Part shown: positions 1-48,930 of the stretch, in pieces
Numbering within the stretch: the first letter of the stretch is position 1
Layout: each line of letters opens with the position of its first letter
Assembly: GCA_035610835.1 (NCBI GenBank)
Contig: CM069455.1
Coordinates: 41,612,579 to 41,676,578, forward strand
Origin: Ophiura sarsii
Taxonomy: Eukaryota; Echinodermata; Ophiuroidea; Amphilepidida; Ophiuridae
Direction: 5' to 3'
DNA length: 64,000 nt
Made by a program: the position numbers and the translations under genes
Notes under the pieces: generated by a model
What the model was told of the DNA's origin: nothing
What the model saw: the letters and a program-made list of their open reading frames with translations, nothing else
Database searches by the model: none

Positions 1-13
1 TGTAAATATGTTC

Positions 14-1690
14 AAGAGCCAAAAAACTCTTGCCCCTGGACATGTATAAAGCAACACTTCCTATGCATAACGGTTGGGAGGTTTTACTTTATACATGCTG
101 AAGGGGGGGGGGGGGGGGGGGAGGAGGGTACTCGCCTAATACGGTATACGGGGATGTGCCGCTCTAATGGGTCCCATTTTTGCAAACAATCCCTAAACAT
201 GGGTATGATTTTGTGCTGGAAAATCCCTAATAATGGGGTCACAAATCACAATGCAGTCTATTTTCGCGATAATGTGGTATATTTTTGCGAAAAGTTGGTA
301 TATTTTTGCTAACATTTTGTTTATTTTCCTGATAATTTGCGAAAATTGGGTCTATAATGAAGAAATGAGAATAATGAGAAATGGGTACAATTTTTCCAAA
401 AATCACCCTTAGAAATGGGTTTTGAATCTCCCCGGGGTGGCACTGATACGGAAAAGGGTATAGGTATGTGCTGCGCTGAAGACCCCCTTTTTCACCCTCT
501 GCTGCTAGCTCTTATGACCCCCTCTTTTGAGCCTGCATCAGTTCTTATGACCCTAATTTTATTGAAAATTCAAAAATCGTGAAATTTTGCGTTCCAAAGC
601 CCCAATTCTTTGAACATTTTGCGGTCGAAAACCAAACAACAACAAAAATCAAAAATGAGCGTTCTTGCTATTCAAAATTGAACTATAGGCCAGTTCTTAA
701 GACCTATTTATTTTGAAAAAATCAGTTCATAAGACCCTATTTTTCGTCATAAAATCCACACAGTTCAGTTCTCTAGCCCCCCTTTTTGAGAACCTGGGCG
801 GCACACCCCTACCCCCAAAAAAACTGAGTACCCCCGGGTGAATCTCAAGCCGCACACACCCGACCAAACCAAATCTGATTTCCCCCCACCCGGGATAATT
901 TTATGCCTTGCAAGAACTTCCATTCTGCAGATAGAGAGCATCCAACAATGTTGCTCTACAATGATACAAAAAAGTTATCTACACTAAATACACCCATCAA
1001 AATATGTAAGTTCCCCCTAGCATATACTAAAATATTTCCAAAAATATTTGATGGATTTAAATAATTTTTCAGCTAGAAAGATGCACCCAATTGTTAGGCA
1101 CATTTTTATACCAAATTTGTTGGCCTTGAGACAATGCAACGATAAGAAATTGTGCCATTTACCAATTTTTATACAGAAAAAAAAGTGGCACTAAATCTCA
1201 CTGGCTATGGCTAGATTGTCCATACATCAATAAGCAGATCATATTCAATAAGCAGATCATAATCTTGTTTGTTAATTTTATGGACAAAACCAGCCATAGC
1301 CAGTGAGATTTAGTGCCACTTTTTTTTCTGTATAAAAATTGGTAAATGGCACAATTTCTTATCGTTGCATTGTCTCAAGGCCAACAAATTTGGTATCAAA
1401 ATGTGCTTAACAATTGGGTGCATCTTTCTAGCTGACAATTATTTTAATCCATCAAATATTTTTGGAAATATTTTAGTATATGCTAGGGGGGAACTTACAT
1501 ATTTTGATGGGTGTATATCAACGCAACTGAATCAAATAAAAGCTTACATGCTTTAATCATAACAAACATTTCTTGATAAACATATTAAATGTATGTTTTT
1601 TCTAGCCCTTCAGCATGTATAAATAAAACTGCACAACGCTTATACATAGAAAGTGTTGCTTTATACATGCTCTGGTGCAAGAGCATTTGC
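14..1690. mobile_element. Large inverted-repeat element with inner foldback
   Basis: The outer arms, about 35-113 and 1607-1680, share catgtataaagcaacactt and tttatacatgctgaaggg in inverse orientation. Inside lies a near-perfect palindrome, 989-1212 against 1292-1518, around a 79-bp loop. A G run sits at 103-121. No transposase is visible. Confidence 0.7.
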
Positions 1691-1887
1691 AAGGTTTTGA
1701 TAGATGTGTTTTTTTGGCCCTTGAACCTGTTTAGAGCAGACTGGCCAAAGGTTATAACTAGGAAGTATTACTTTATACATGCTGAAGGGCCGGATAAAGA
1801 TGCAATGTTTTGACAGAACAGCGACGATATACACACCTCAGAAACACACAACTCCAGCGCAGTCAAGTGCGCTAAGGTTTTTGGGTT

Positions 1888-2100
1888 AACCCACTGAGCA
1901 CTACCTGCCTATTATATCGGCATCTAAGTACACTTTTGATTGGTTACAATGAGTGTTATACCATATATTTAGCCAATCAGAGATACAGTAAGAATGATGG
2001 TATGGTTGCTATAAGAGATATAAAGCACTTTTTTTGATTGGTTACTCACAGGAGTATATCACATTATATCCTGTAATGAGCCAATCAGAGACACTGTAAA
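1888..2100. mobile_element. MITE family 1 (GAGCACTACCTGC), copy 1
   Basis: Begins ccactgagcactacctgcc and contains several attggtta / ccaatcag motifs. Matches the copies at 24382-24625 and 51586-51808; the right terminal repeat is lost here. Confidence 0.7.
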
Positions 2101-2610
2101 ATACAGCATTTTTAGCTGCAAGTGGTATGTACCTTGTTCAGCACCAAATGGGCAATAATCATTGACCCGCCCACAACATGGAATCACTCAAGACTGGTAT
2201 TTATCAATGGAACTACATATCAGCATATTATTCTTGAACAAAAATACTACTTAGGCCCCCAAAAAAGATGGTCTGTCTCACATACATTTTGTTGTAAACG
2301 TTAACATTTTTTAACAATCAGCATTTTTAGTGAAATATGATACCAAAAATGGATTCTCCTACTCATTTCCTTTCCAAAATGTTTGGTGACTCAATCAAAT
2401 TCACTTTTTCCCCATCAAAATTCAGCTTTTGGTATCAGAAAAAAATCCATATTTTTTTCTTATTAACCTGCCAACTTTTAGGTCTGAATAGAAAGATTTG
2501 TCCTTCAAAGTGAAAAAGTGGTATACTGTAGCAGCTGAAAGAAAGTGGGAAAATTTGAAGTAAATTATGCTTCCATGAAAAAGATCACATATGACAGTCT
2601 GGTGAGGCAT

Positions 2611-2842
2611 CCTATAGTGTAATCAGTTCCAAATTGCCAAAACATACTTTGTTTTTTCCGCGTGCAAAATTAATCCAAGCATACATGCATGGTTATGGCC
2701 ACACCCACACGGTTTTGGCAGCATGCACGCATCACGCATGTGATGCACAGTTCGTGTGTTCTGTTGCGCGCTTGCTTCCTTTTATATTCATTCGTTGCTG
2801 TAAGGAGGCTTCGCCAATTTGGAACTGATCAAACTATAGCAT
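2611..2842. mobile_element. TIR element
   Basis: Ends ctatagtgtaatcagttccaaattg and, inverted, caatttggaactgatcaaactatag. Related ends appear near 19218-19250. Confidence 0.65.
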
Positions 2843-3079
2843 AATTAAACTCAAGTTTTTAACATAACTTAAATTCTGTATTACGATTTAATTGATGGTA
2901 ATTTATGGTACACTTCCATGTAGAGCCCAAATCGGGTTATCCACCAAAGATCATACTTGTTAAATTTGAAGGTTCACTTTAGAAGATATGATACACTTTA
3001 GAAAATATTTGTATACTATATAAGGTATGTATTTTTACCTTTTACCATGTATGTAATTCTACATTTTACCGTGTATGTA

Positions 3080-3250
3080 TTTTACCTTTTACCATACATG
3101 TAATTCTACCTTTAACCGTGTATCTATTTTTACCTTTTACCGTGTATGTATTCAATTCTGTATGTATTTTATTCTGTAAAGCGCTGTGGTACCTCATTGT
3201 GTAAGAGCGCTATATAAATGCCTTGTATAATAATAATAATAATAATACAA
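3080..3250 (+). mobile_element. Retroelement tail
   Basis: Contains gtaaagcgctgtggtacc and gcgctatataaatgcc followed by (ata)n, a tail shared by many SINEs and LINEs. A similar tail is at 3715-3776. Confidence 0.5.
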
Positions 3251-3965
3251 AATATTATCATTATTTTCATTATACATTGAGAACCTTTCATTTGCTAATA
3301 TCTCAAATAGGTTAAAGTGACTGTACCGCATTTTGCATCTGAACTCTTTAAATTTATAACACAAAATAAATAATGTTCTATCTTTAGACAATATTAAATA
3401 TAAATTCACATCTGAGTAAAAAGAAAAATCATCATACAGTTTGCCTACTGTACAGGTAATCATTTCGACATACATTTTAAAGGTTTAATGTCAGAAGACC
3501 CTAATTTACTCAAAACCTGCCTTATGTTTGATTATAATGTGTTGCCTTTCCCACTCTGTAAATATTGTGTGTGGAATTTTACCGGACTTGCCATTTTCCC
3601 CCTTATGTGTATGTTTTTATCTTTATCATGTGTAAATTATGCAAGTTCTTCTTGTTTTTAAATGATTTGTTGCTTATTTAATGTTCAAATAACTTGTTTC
3701 TTGGTTTTTAAATTGTACAGCGCTTTGAGGCCTCTGCTATTAGGCGCTCTATAAATCCCAGTTATTATTATTATGTGTATTATGTATGGAACAGTCTCTA
3801 ATAAATCATCCTTTCGACATCATAGCATATTTTCACACATCTTTTTTTTCTTCACCAATTTTTAAAAGAATGGGTCGGGAGGTTACTTCAGTGAGTTAAC
3901 TAGTGATAGGCGCAGCACATTGTACGCCATGGCTGACATTCATCCTTTCAACATTATAGCATATT

Positions 3966-4215
3966 TGTGACCCGTCACATCAAAATGGACATGTTGGAGT
4001 CCCGAGTCAATTCTGAGTTATTTGTATGATTTAAAAGAGAACATTTTAAGCTTTGAAATGATACCTTGTTGAATGTAATCGGACTTTGCAATCACAAGAT
4101 ATGAATTGAAGAAGCATATTTTTGTCTATTATTTTCTCTATGTTTCACCAAATAAATTGCCCTCTCAAAACTGTGTTTGCCGACAACATGTCCTTTTTGA
4201 TGCGACTGGTCACAT
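3966..4215. mobile_element. MITE family 2 (TGTGACCCGTCAC), copy 1
   Basis: Starts tgtgacccgtcacatcaaaa and ends tttttgatgcgactggtcaca. The second copy is at 38714-38967. Confidence 0.75.
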
Positions 4216-4379
4216 TTTCACACATCTTTATTTTTTCTTCACCAATTTCTAAAAGCATGGATCGGTCGGGCCCATACAACAGGTTTTTTTTTACCAGTCG
4301 CCTTAGTTCTCAATTTGTTGTCTGTGTTAGCTCAAGTCAGGAGGTGACGTCAGTGAGTAATCTAGAGTTGCTCCTAACT

Positions 4380-4829
4380 CTAGACTGGGTTCCCGCGTCC
4401 CTCTATTTGAGCACCCTCACAGGGGCCATGTGTAAAGTGTGAAGAAGGGAAGGATTCAGTCTAAGGTGGCCGACATTCTTCTTTGATTGTGCAGATGCAA
4501 AATCTGACGCACACGCTACTGTAAAAGTGGAAATTTTGTGCGCTACAATTATTTTTCGCTACATTTATTTGCGCACTTTTCACGCTAAAATCAAGCAATC
4601 GCGCAAATATATTCATTTTGTAAGTAGGTCTTTGTAAAGAGGAAGTTCAACATCGCGAAAAAATAAAAAAACTGTTCAAAATGTACACACACAAAAATTT
4701 ACACTTTTACGATGTGTTCACCCCAACACGCGCTGTCATCACCATAGAATGAATCCTTCCCATCTTTACAATTTACACACTGCCCCTCCGAGGGCGCTCA
4801 AATAGAGGGATGCGGGGACCCAGTCTAAC
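4380..4829. mobile_element. TIR element with nested MITE
   Basis: Ends tagactgggttcccgcgtcc and the inverse ggacccagtcta with long arms (cctctatttgagc). A TACTGTAAAAGTGG-type MITE lies inside at 4517-4711. Confidence 0.75.
4517..4711. mobile_element. MITE family 3 (TACTGTAAAAGTGG), nested copy
   Basis: Starts tactgtaaaagtggaaat, contains the gcgctac / cgcaaa core, ends ttacacttttac. Other copies: 6429-6626, 22805-23019 and 57632-58522, with decayed ones near 6256-6435 and 11990-12210. Confidence 0.75.
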
Positions 4830-5154
4830 ATCACCTCCCAACTTGAAAAGACACAAAGTGTAAGTCCCCAAATTATTTACAACAAATTGTAATATCTTAG
4901 TCTTATAGTCTTATATAATTTAACGTCTTTGTGCATTGTTCACGTGACATTGTCTTGATTTTCTGATGAATTTGTAACAAATACCAATAAAAACTGCGTA
5001 AAAGACTAACTATATAAGCAAATAATGATTAATTTTACACCCATTTTAATATATTTCTGTGTAATATATGTGAAATTATTAGTATTACTGCAAATCCTGG
5101 ATAAATGAAGAACTATTATTTTCAGGTAAATGTTACTAAATTCTTTCAAAGCCT

Positions 5155-5379
5155 ATACAGCGTGTCCCAAAAAATTGCAGAGCTTATAACTAAAAAAGTA
5201 GGAAGCTCTATTCAAAGCTTTGTTTTTCGAAAACTATACATCCCATTGGTCTCATAATTTTACTAAATAATGTCAGATATATTCACTGGTATATCCCCAA
5301 ATATGAAGCAGCTATGTTTCCTACATTTTTAGTTATAAGCTCTTCGGTTTTTGGACCCAGGTTTTTGGGACACGCTATA
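5155..5379. mobile_element. Tc1/mariner-like MITE
   Basis: Ends tacagcgtgtcccaaaaa and tttttgggacacgctata, with inner arms containing gagcttataactaaaa. TA flanks fit mariner-type insertion. Confidence 0.7.
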
Positions 5380-6428
5380 AAGCTCAATTGGTATCATTTC
5401 CTGTTTCAAATTGCACTCTCCTTCTCCCCTCTTTTGTTTTTGTTTGAATTTCTTTTCCATGAAACTCAAACCGGAAATTGTATTCCTAATGGCCTCTTGG
5501 CCCCAGTCAGACACACTCGGGCACACTCTGACCAGCTCGCAGCGCATGCTTGAAAACTCTAAAATTCCGAGAACTTAATTATCACACACAGCAGTAGATC
5601 AACCCTACATGTTCTGCACCACGGATGTCGGTTTGACCATTTTGAGAGTTAGATTGACCTTTGACCTCCAGGTTAACCTACTATGACGCGTGTCCATGAT
5701 ATTCTTGCCATCCATTTCAATTTTGAAACTTTGTGATGTATTGTATCAAATTTAAGGCGACAAATAAAACAAAACCTGTTCTAAGGCAAACGGACCTCTC
5801 TGGCATTTTTTGTTTTGTTTTCAAAATTTTCGTGAAAATGTCAGTGAATTTCAACAATTTTCAAAATGTAAAAAATGTTTTTTTAAATGTCAAACTTGTC
5901 AAAAAAAAGTCAAAATATTTTGAAACAATTTTGAAAGAAATTCTATTTGTTTGAAATTTGAACACAATGTGATGGTTGTTTTTCATAGCATCTAAGCCCA
6001 TCATTTTATCCATTGCAATTTGAACCTATCATGTGAAACTCATCAACAGTCACAAAGCTTAAGTTGAGCATCATAATAGGAAGGTGCCGAAAGGGTTGAA
6101 ATATCATAGTGTAAATTGTATAGGGGTCAAAACTATGCACTAATCATAGAATTTCTGTGCTGCAAACCAATATACAAATATGACACAGAATATGATACCA
6201 ATAAATCTTCATAGCACCCACTTCCCCAGGATAAGGCAGTCAAATCTTAATACTGTATAAGTATTAACAAAAGTGGACATTTTTGTTGCTACATTTATTT
6301 TTCGCGCTCGAACCAGCTGCTGTGCAAAATAATAACATACAAATTGCGAATATAAAAACACGCAAAACAGTTGAAAATCTGCAAATTGCGAAAAAATTAA
6401 CTGCCTAAAAATGATACCACTTGTACAG

Positions 6429-6626
6429 TACTGTAAACGTGGAATTTTTCGCGCTACATTAATTATCGCGCTTTTTACGCTCCAAGCAGCTACCGCATCA
6501 ATAAAAACATGCCAATATATTTATTTTGTGTATTAGACTATGAAATGAACTTACAAATATCGAATTTAAAAACATTCGAAATGGCTGAAAGTTGGCAGAG
6601 CGCGAAAATTACCACTTTTACAGTAT
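6429..6626. mobile_element. MITE family 3 copy next to the ATE1 3' end
   Basis: Ends tactgtaaacgtggaattt and ccacttttacagta. It lies 50 bp past the ATE1 stop codon, so it probably forms part of the 3' UTR. Confidence 0.75.
6520..6525 (-). promoter_or_regulatory. Candidate poly(A) signal of ATE1
   Basis: AATAAA on the minus strand about 150 nt past the ATE1 stop codon. It lies inside a TACTGTAAA-type MITE, so it may be chance. Another AATAAA lies near 6293. Confidence 0.25.
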
Positions 6627-6675
6627 ATATCAAAATGATCAAAATGATGTCGGATATTGCATACAAAAAGCGTCC

Positions 6676-44833
<38,158 letters not shown>

Positions 44834-45299
44834 GATGGATTGTTGTTTCCTGGTCCGGTTGTAACATCGTCAGTTCTACTGGCACGTGTCAGATGTAATA
44901 CATTGTACATAATAACAGGGCAGAACTTTGCCGCTCACTACGCGTTTGTGAGAAGTACGAGTGAATTCAGACCAGACTGGACTCGATAATATAATTATTA
45001 TACCCAAATCTGCATTTCGACACACACCCAGACAGAAATGATCCCATCCCTATATTTATAGCTCGTGATTTTATAGCATATTCACCTTGATTTAGCTTAG
45101 TCGGAAATTGTAGAAAAGAGATTTTTACGATATTGATATTCTGACATACGATTTGTATTTGAACTTTTACTGAAGTGCCACTTTCATCGGGTTGCAAGTG
45201 CAAACCATAGATTAGTGTGTGGCAAGGATGAGGGGGCTATTCACCCTTAGTTAGTAACCCAAATGTGACATGATATTTTAGTTAAAGGTGCATTGTGGG

Positions 45300-46552
45300 T
45301 GCGCTCACAGTTGATTCTGGCAGGTTGTTCCAGTCTTGGATGACTCTTTGGCCGAAAGTGTATTTTCTGGCGCCTACCCACCCTCATGTGTTGCTTTTGG
45401 AGCTTGTGCTAGCTGGAATAGATCTGATGAGTTGATATTATCGATGCCATTGAAGTACTCTCCTTACTCTGTCCGCTAGGGTCATGAGGTTTAGTGTCTT
45501 CTCTCTTTCATAAAATGGCATGTGTTTCAGTTCTGGAATTATTTTTGATGTCTTTCGTTGAACTCCCTCTAGCAGTTTTATGTCCTTGGATAGATGTGGT
45601 CTCCATTCTTGGATACAGTAGTCTACATGGGGTCTGATGAGAGATTTGTAGAGAAGCATGACAATATCCCGGCTTTTGTATTTTAATGTTCGTTGATCAT
45701 CCCTCCCTATAGGGTTTGGTTTGCCTTTTTTGTTGCTTCTGCACCGTTGTTTGGAAACTTTCAGGTCGTCTTGTATCCATATTCCAAGATCTTTTTCCTT
45801 TGGTGCTGTTCAATACTTTGCTATCCATACATACATGGCGAGGGTTGTTGTGGCCTATGTGCATGTCTGAGCATTTAGTGACGTTAAAAGTCATTTTCCA
45901 TTTTTTGGACCAGTCGGTCAGTTTGTTGAGGTCGTCTTGAAGTGTTTGTATGTCTTGATCTGTTGGTACCGGTCTTGATAGCTTTGTGTCGTCTGCGAAT
46001 TTGCTTATCTTTGAGTCTATATATATATCATCTTTTAAGTCGTTCATGAAGACTAGGAAACATAGGGGTCCTAAGTACCGATCCTTGCACAACTGAAATT
46101 TGGACTTGACTTTCTTCTCATTTAGCTCCTTGTACTATACATTACAACTCCCTGGGTTCTGTCTGCCAGCCATGCTTGGATCCATTTTACTACCTGTCTA
46201 TCTATTCCATGTGCCCGGAGTTTTTCAATGAGTCTTCGGTGCAGTGGCGTAGCTCAGGGGGGGGGGGGGGGGGGGCAGGGGGGCAGATGCCCCCCCTGAA
46301 AAAAAAAATTGTGCCCCCGCCCCCCTTTGAGCCCCCGCCCCTCTCTTTGGATATAGTGCTTATATGTGGGGTAACCATTTAAAAATGACCATTTTGTTTG
46401 GTTTTTTTTTTAAATAAATGAACAATTTTGTGGAAAAACTTCTTATAACCCTGAGAATTGGGCAATATTTGTTGACTACAGTGCTTTTTGGAATGCGAAA
46501 TTTTGTGTCCGTGCAAATTTTTTTGACCGTGCAAATTTTTTTGACTTCAGCC

Positions 46553-46583
<31 letters not shown>

Positions 46584-46890
46584 CTTACGTGAAATTCACG
46601 AGTTGACCGACCTGGAAATTTTTTGGGGCAACCTTTTACGAAAATTTTAGAAATCTTGCCCCCCCTGAAAAAAACCCTAGCTACGCCACTGCTTCGGTGA
46701 GGGACCTTGTAAAAAGCTTACAGGTGTGTCCTCAGCCGCATATTTGGTCAGCATATCCATGTGGAGTAGTAAATCGGTTGTGCATGATTTCCTTTCAGGA
46801 ACCCATGATGTGTTTCTCTGATAAGTTGATATGTCTCCAGATGGTCAGTGATATAGTCACGCAGGGGTGCAAAAAGTTATTTCTTCCTCA
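45300..46890 (-). pseudogene. Second LINE reverse transcriptase, interrupted
   Basis: On the minus strand, in order: a conserved region with GFLKG-like coding near 46800, then (past an inserted hAT-like element) GPLCFLVFMNDL and KFADDTKLSR near 46000-46080, then LYKSLIRPHVDYCIQEWRPH near 45600-45650 and a YTFGQRVIQDWNNLP-type C-terminus near 45330. Several frame changes; not functional. Different family from the plus-strand LINE. Confidence 0.85.
46242..46691. mobile_element. hAT-like non-autonomous element with 8-bp target duplication
   Basis: Ends are CAGTGGCGTAGCT and its inverse AGCTACGCCACTG. The 8 bases cttcggtg occur at 46234-46241 and again at 46692-46699, a clean hAT-type target site duplication. 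Inside are a G run (46259-46275) and a C run (46554-46582). It splits the minus-strand LINE, so it is the younger insertion. Confidence 0.9.
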
Positions 46891-47828
46891 GGAGCATGGT
46901 TCTAAGAATCAAGATTTCCTCAAACAAACCAGAACCATGGTAACATAAAATAGTTTCTGCATCACTTCAAAAGCAAGAATGTAGGACATAATATTATTTG
47001 TGTTGTCACATAAATCAGCTTAATATCTACTCATTCATTATGGCAACGAAATGATGACCTCCCAGAAAACATGCGATATTTATTCACTATTTACATGAAT
47101 TTGACCACAATTACATTTGGCTTTGAAACAAGCTTTGAAATAATATCCTTGAAATATGCGCGCATAGCGCGCGGAAAAAAGTCTATTTTTATATTAAATT
47201 GGTGTCGATTATACCGATTGCTCCTTAAAATTGGATAGAAAAGCAGTACTTCATGGACCCCGCACCCTGTAGACACGCCATTGCACCTGATTCATTAGCG
47301 AGTCCGTTTTAGTCCTACTTTTAGTCCTACTCTATTATCTATAATCCTAGACAAATTGCTCCCCATCCGAGAACCGACCAACCCGAGAACCGAACCCGTC
47401 ACTTTTGACTCGGCTGGAGGATGGCTGACTCAGTGTTTCTATATTCTATCTTAGTATAGTATTTCCCTGGATAGTGGCCCTACGAGGAGGGCTAGCCCGT
47501 TTTAGGTTTTTTGATTACATCACAGGGAGGTGTATATATATATATATATTTTAACTTTCAACATTTATTGCATTATAAGGATTTCTTGTAAATGTGACTA
47601 TCAATTTGTCTTTCTTTTTTGTCCATTTAGCAAAATATTATAAACTCAAATCTGAGATGTTGGTCAGCTCAGCTGCTCACTTATAAAACTCGCCCATTGC
47701 TTGTGTGGTAGATTTCGATCACGACAGGAGCATGCGCAGATGCGATTTTTGTGTAAGTGGTCTGTGATTTTGTCAATATTATATTTTTACTGTGATTTGT
47801 CGATCTGCATTAAATGCAAAAAGTAACA

Positions 47829-47845
47829 ACGCCCCGGCTGGACTC

Positions 47846-47885
<40 letters not shown>

Positions 47886-47902
47886 AATTGCGCCACGGAG
47901 GT
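47829..47902 (-). tRNA. tRNA-Asn(GTT)-like gene, possibly a pseudogene
   Basis: Clear A box (TGGCGCAATTGGTTAGCGCG), anticodon arm TTCGGCTGTTAACCGAA with GTT anticodon, and B box GGTTCGAGTCC. A T5 run follows 8-13 nt downstream, as for Pol III. The acceptor stem has two mismatches at its end (A1-G72, C2-C71) and the T stem has one, so it may be decayed. Confidence 0.65.
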
Positions 47903-47998
47903 GATTATTTACTAGGCTGTTTTGGTTTGTCATGTTCACCCGTACACTTCCCCGTACACTTTCTTGCAAAGTCGGGCATCGTTTTTTCTCAAATGTTG

Positions 47999-48098
47999 NN
48001 NNNNNNNNNNNNNNNNNNNNNNNNNNNNNNNNNNNNNNNNNNNNNNNNNNNNNNNNNNNNNNNNNNNNNNNNNNNNNNNNNNNNNNNNNNNNNNNNNN
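47999..48098. other. Assembly gap (100 N)
   Basis: Exactly 100 N, the usual placeholder for a gap of unknown size. It lies 670 bp past the last RNF17 exon found. Confidence 1.
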
Positions 48099-48328
48099 TA
48101 ATATACACCTTCCTGCAGCATTCATAGTTTGCCTCGCTGGACCTGAACACAAAAAAAGCCCCTATCTATAATATATTTTGTAGCATTATGGGATAAACGC
48201 TGAGGCTGCTGTGACTCAAAGGGAATCTGTTTGTGACTTGACCTTGGGACTTTAATAAAATGAGTATGTCCAAGGTTGTAGCGCAAAAAATTTTGAGAAA
48301 ATAGTTTGTTATCTATAATCTCTGTGTA

Positions 48329-48667
48329 AGGCCAACCAAAGAAGATAGTCTGTCTCAGGAACATTTTGCAAATAAAGACTAAGTGCTTTGCGATTTTTTT
48401 AATTTTTTTTTAAATTAGAAAATAGGCTATGAGGTATGCGATTCGTTTTCTTTCTTTTTTGTTGTTGCTAATCCAAGCTTCAGAGACCTTTTTTTAAAAC
48501 TTTTTTTCTAAAATAAAAATAAAAAATAAATAAAAATAAATAAATCAAAAAACTCAACAACAAAAAAGTTTTTTTAGACCCCCGTGCATAGACCTACGCT
48601 CCGTAGCTCATTTCACATACCAATGCGGGTGGGCTTCTGAGACAGACTATCTTCCTTGTTTGGCCTA
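48329..48667. mobile_element. TIR element family 9, copy 1
   Basis: Ends aggccaaccaaagaagatag, tctgtctcag and the inverse ctgagacagactatcttcc with ttgtttggcct. Interior is T- then A-rich. Second copy at 61870-62160. Confidence 0.78.
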
Positions 48668-48768
48668 AGTCAATGGGGGCTTTTAAGTTGCCAAGCAATT
48701 TTCACTATTAAAATAGATATGTGGCAAGTCATCATATTTCAAGCACGATGTAAAGATATAAACAATAC

Positions 48769-48930
48769 CTGGTTCAATCCTGTCCGGCATCCTGTCCCTC
48801 TGGGGAACACGATTACACTCAGAGTTAATTTTAGCCATCATTCTGCCGAGTTCAGCTTGATCAGCTTCCCTTTGCACAAAGAAGTAACATGGGTTGCGTA
48901 TGTGTACAAGACGTACCATGGCTCTTGTTT
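48769..48930 (-). CDS. RNF17: RNF17-like exon F (Tudor domain, first strands)
   Basis: A 162-nt phase 1-1 exon of 53 full codons: TRAMVRLVHIRNPCYFFVQR, then EADQAELGRMMAKINSECNR and a basic VPQRDRMPDRIEP. The H-I-x-N/S-P-x-x-F-Y/F-V pattern is the start of an extended Tudor domain. Acceptor tttgtttacag/AAACAA, donor AACCAG/gtattg. This is the donor-proximal copy of the nine-copy array; only it has a donor. Confidence 0.85.

Noticed and set aside
44834..45300. Core promoter elements for ATE1
   Set aside because: No convincing TATA, initiator or CpG-rich block could be singled out by eye.
47792..48171. Frames crossing the N gap
   Set aside because: Artefacts of translating N; the region holds a tRNA-like gene and a gap.
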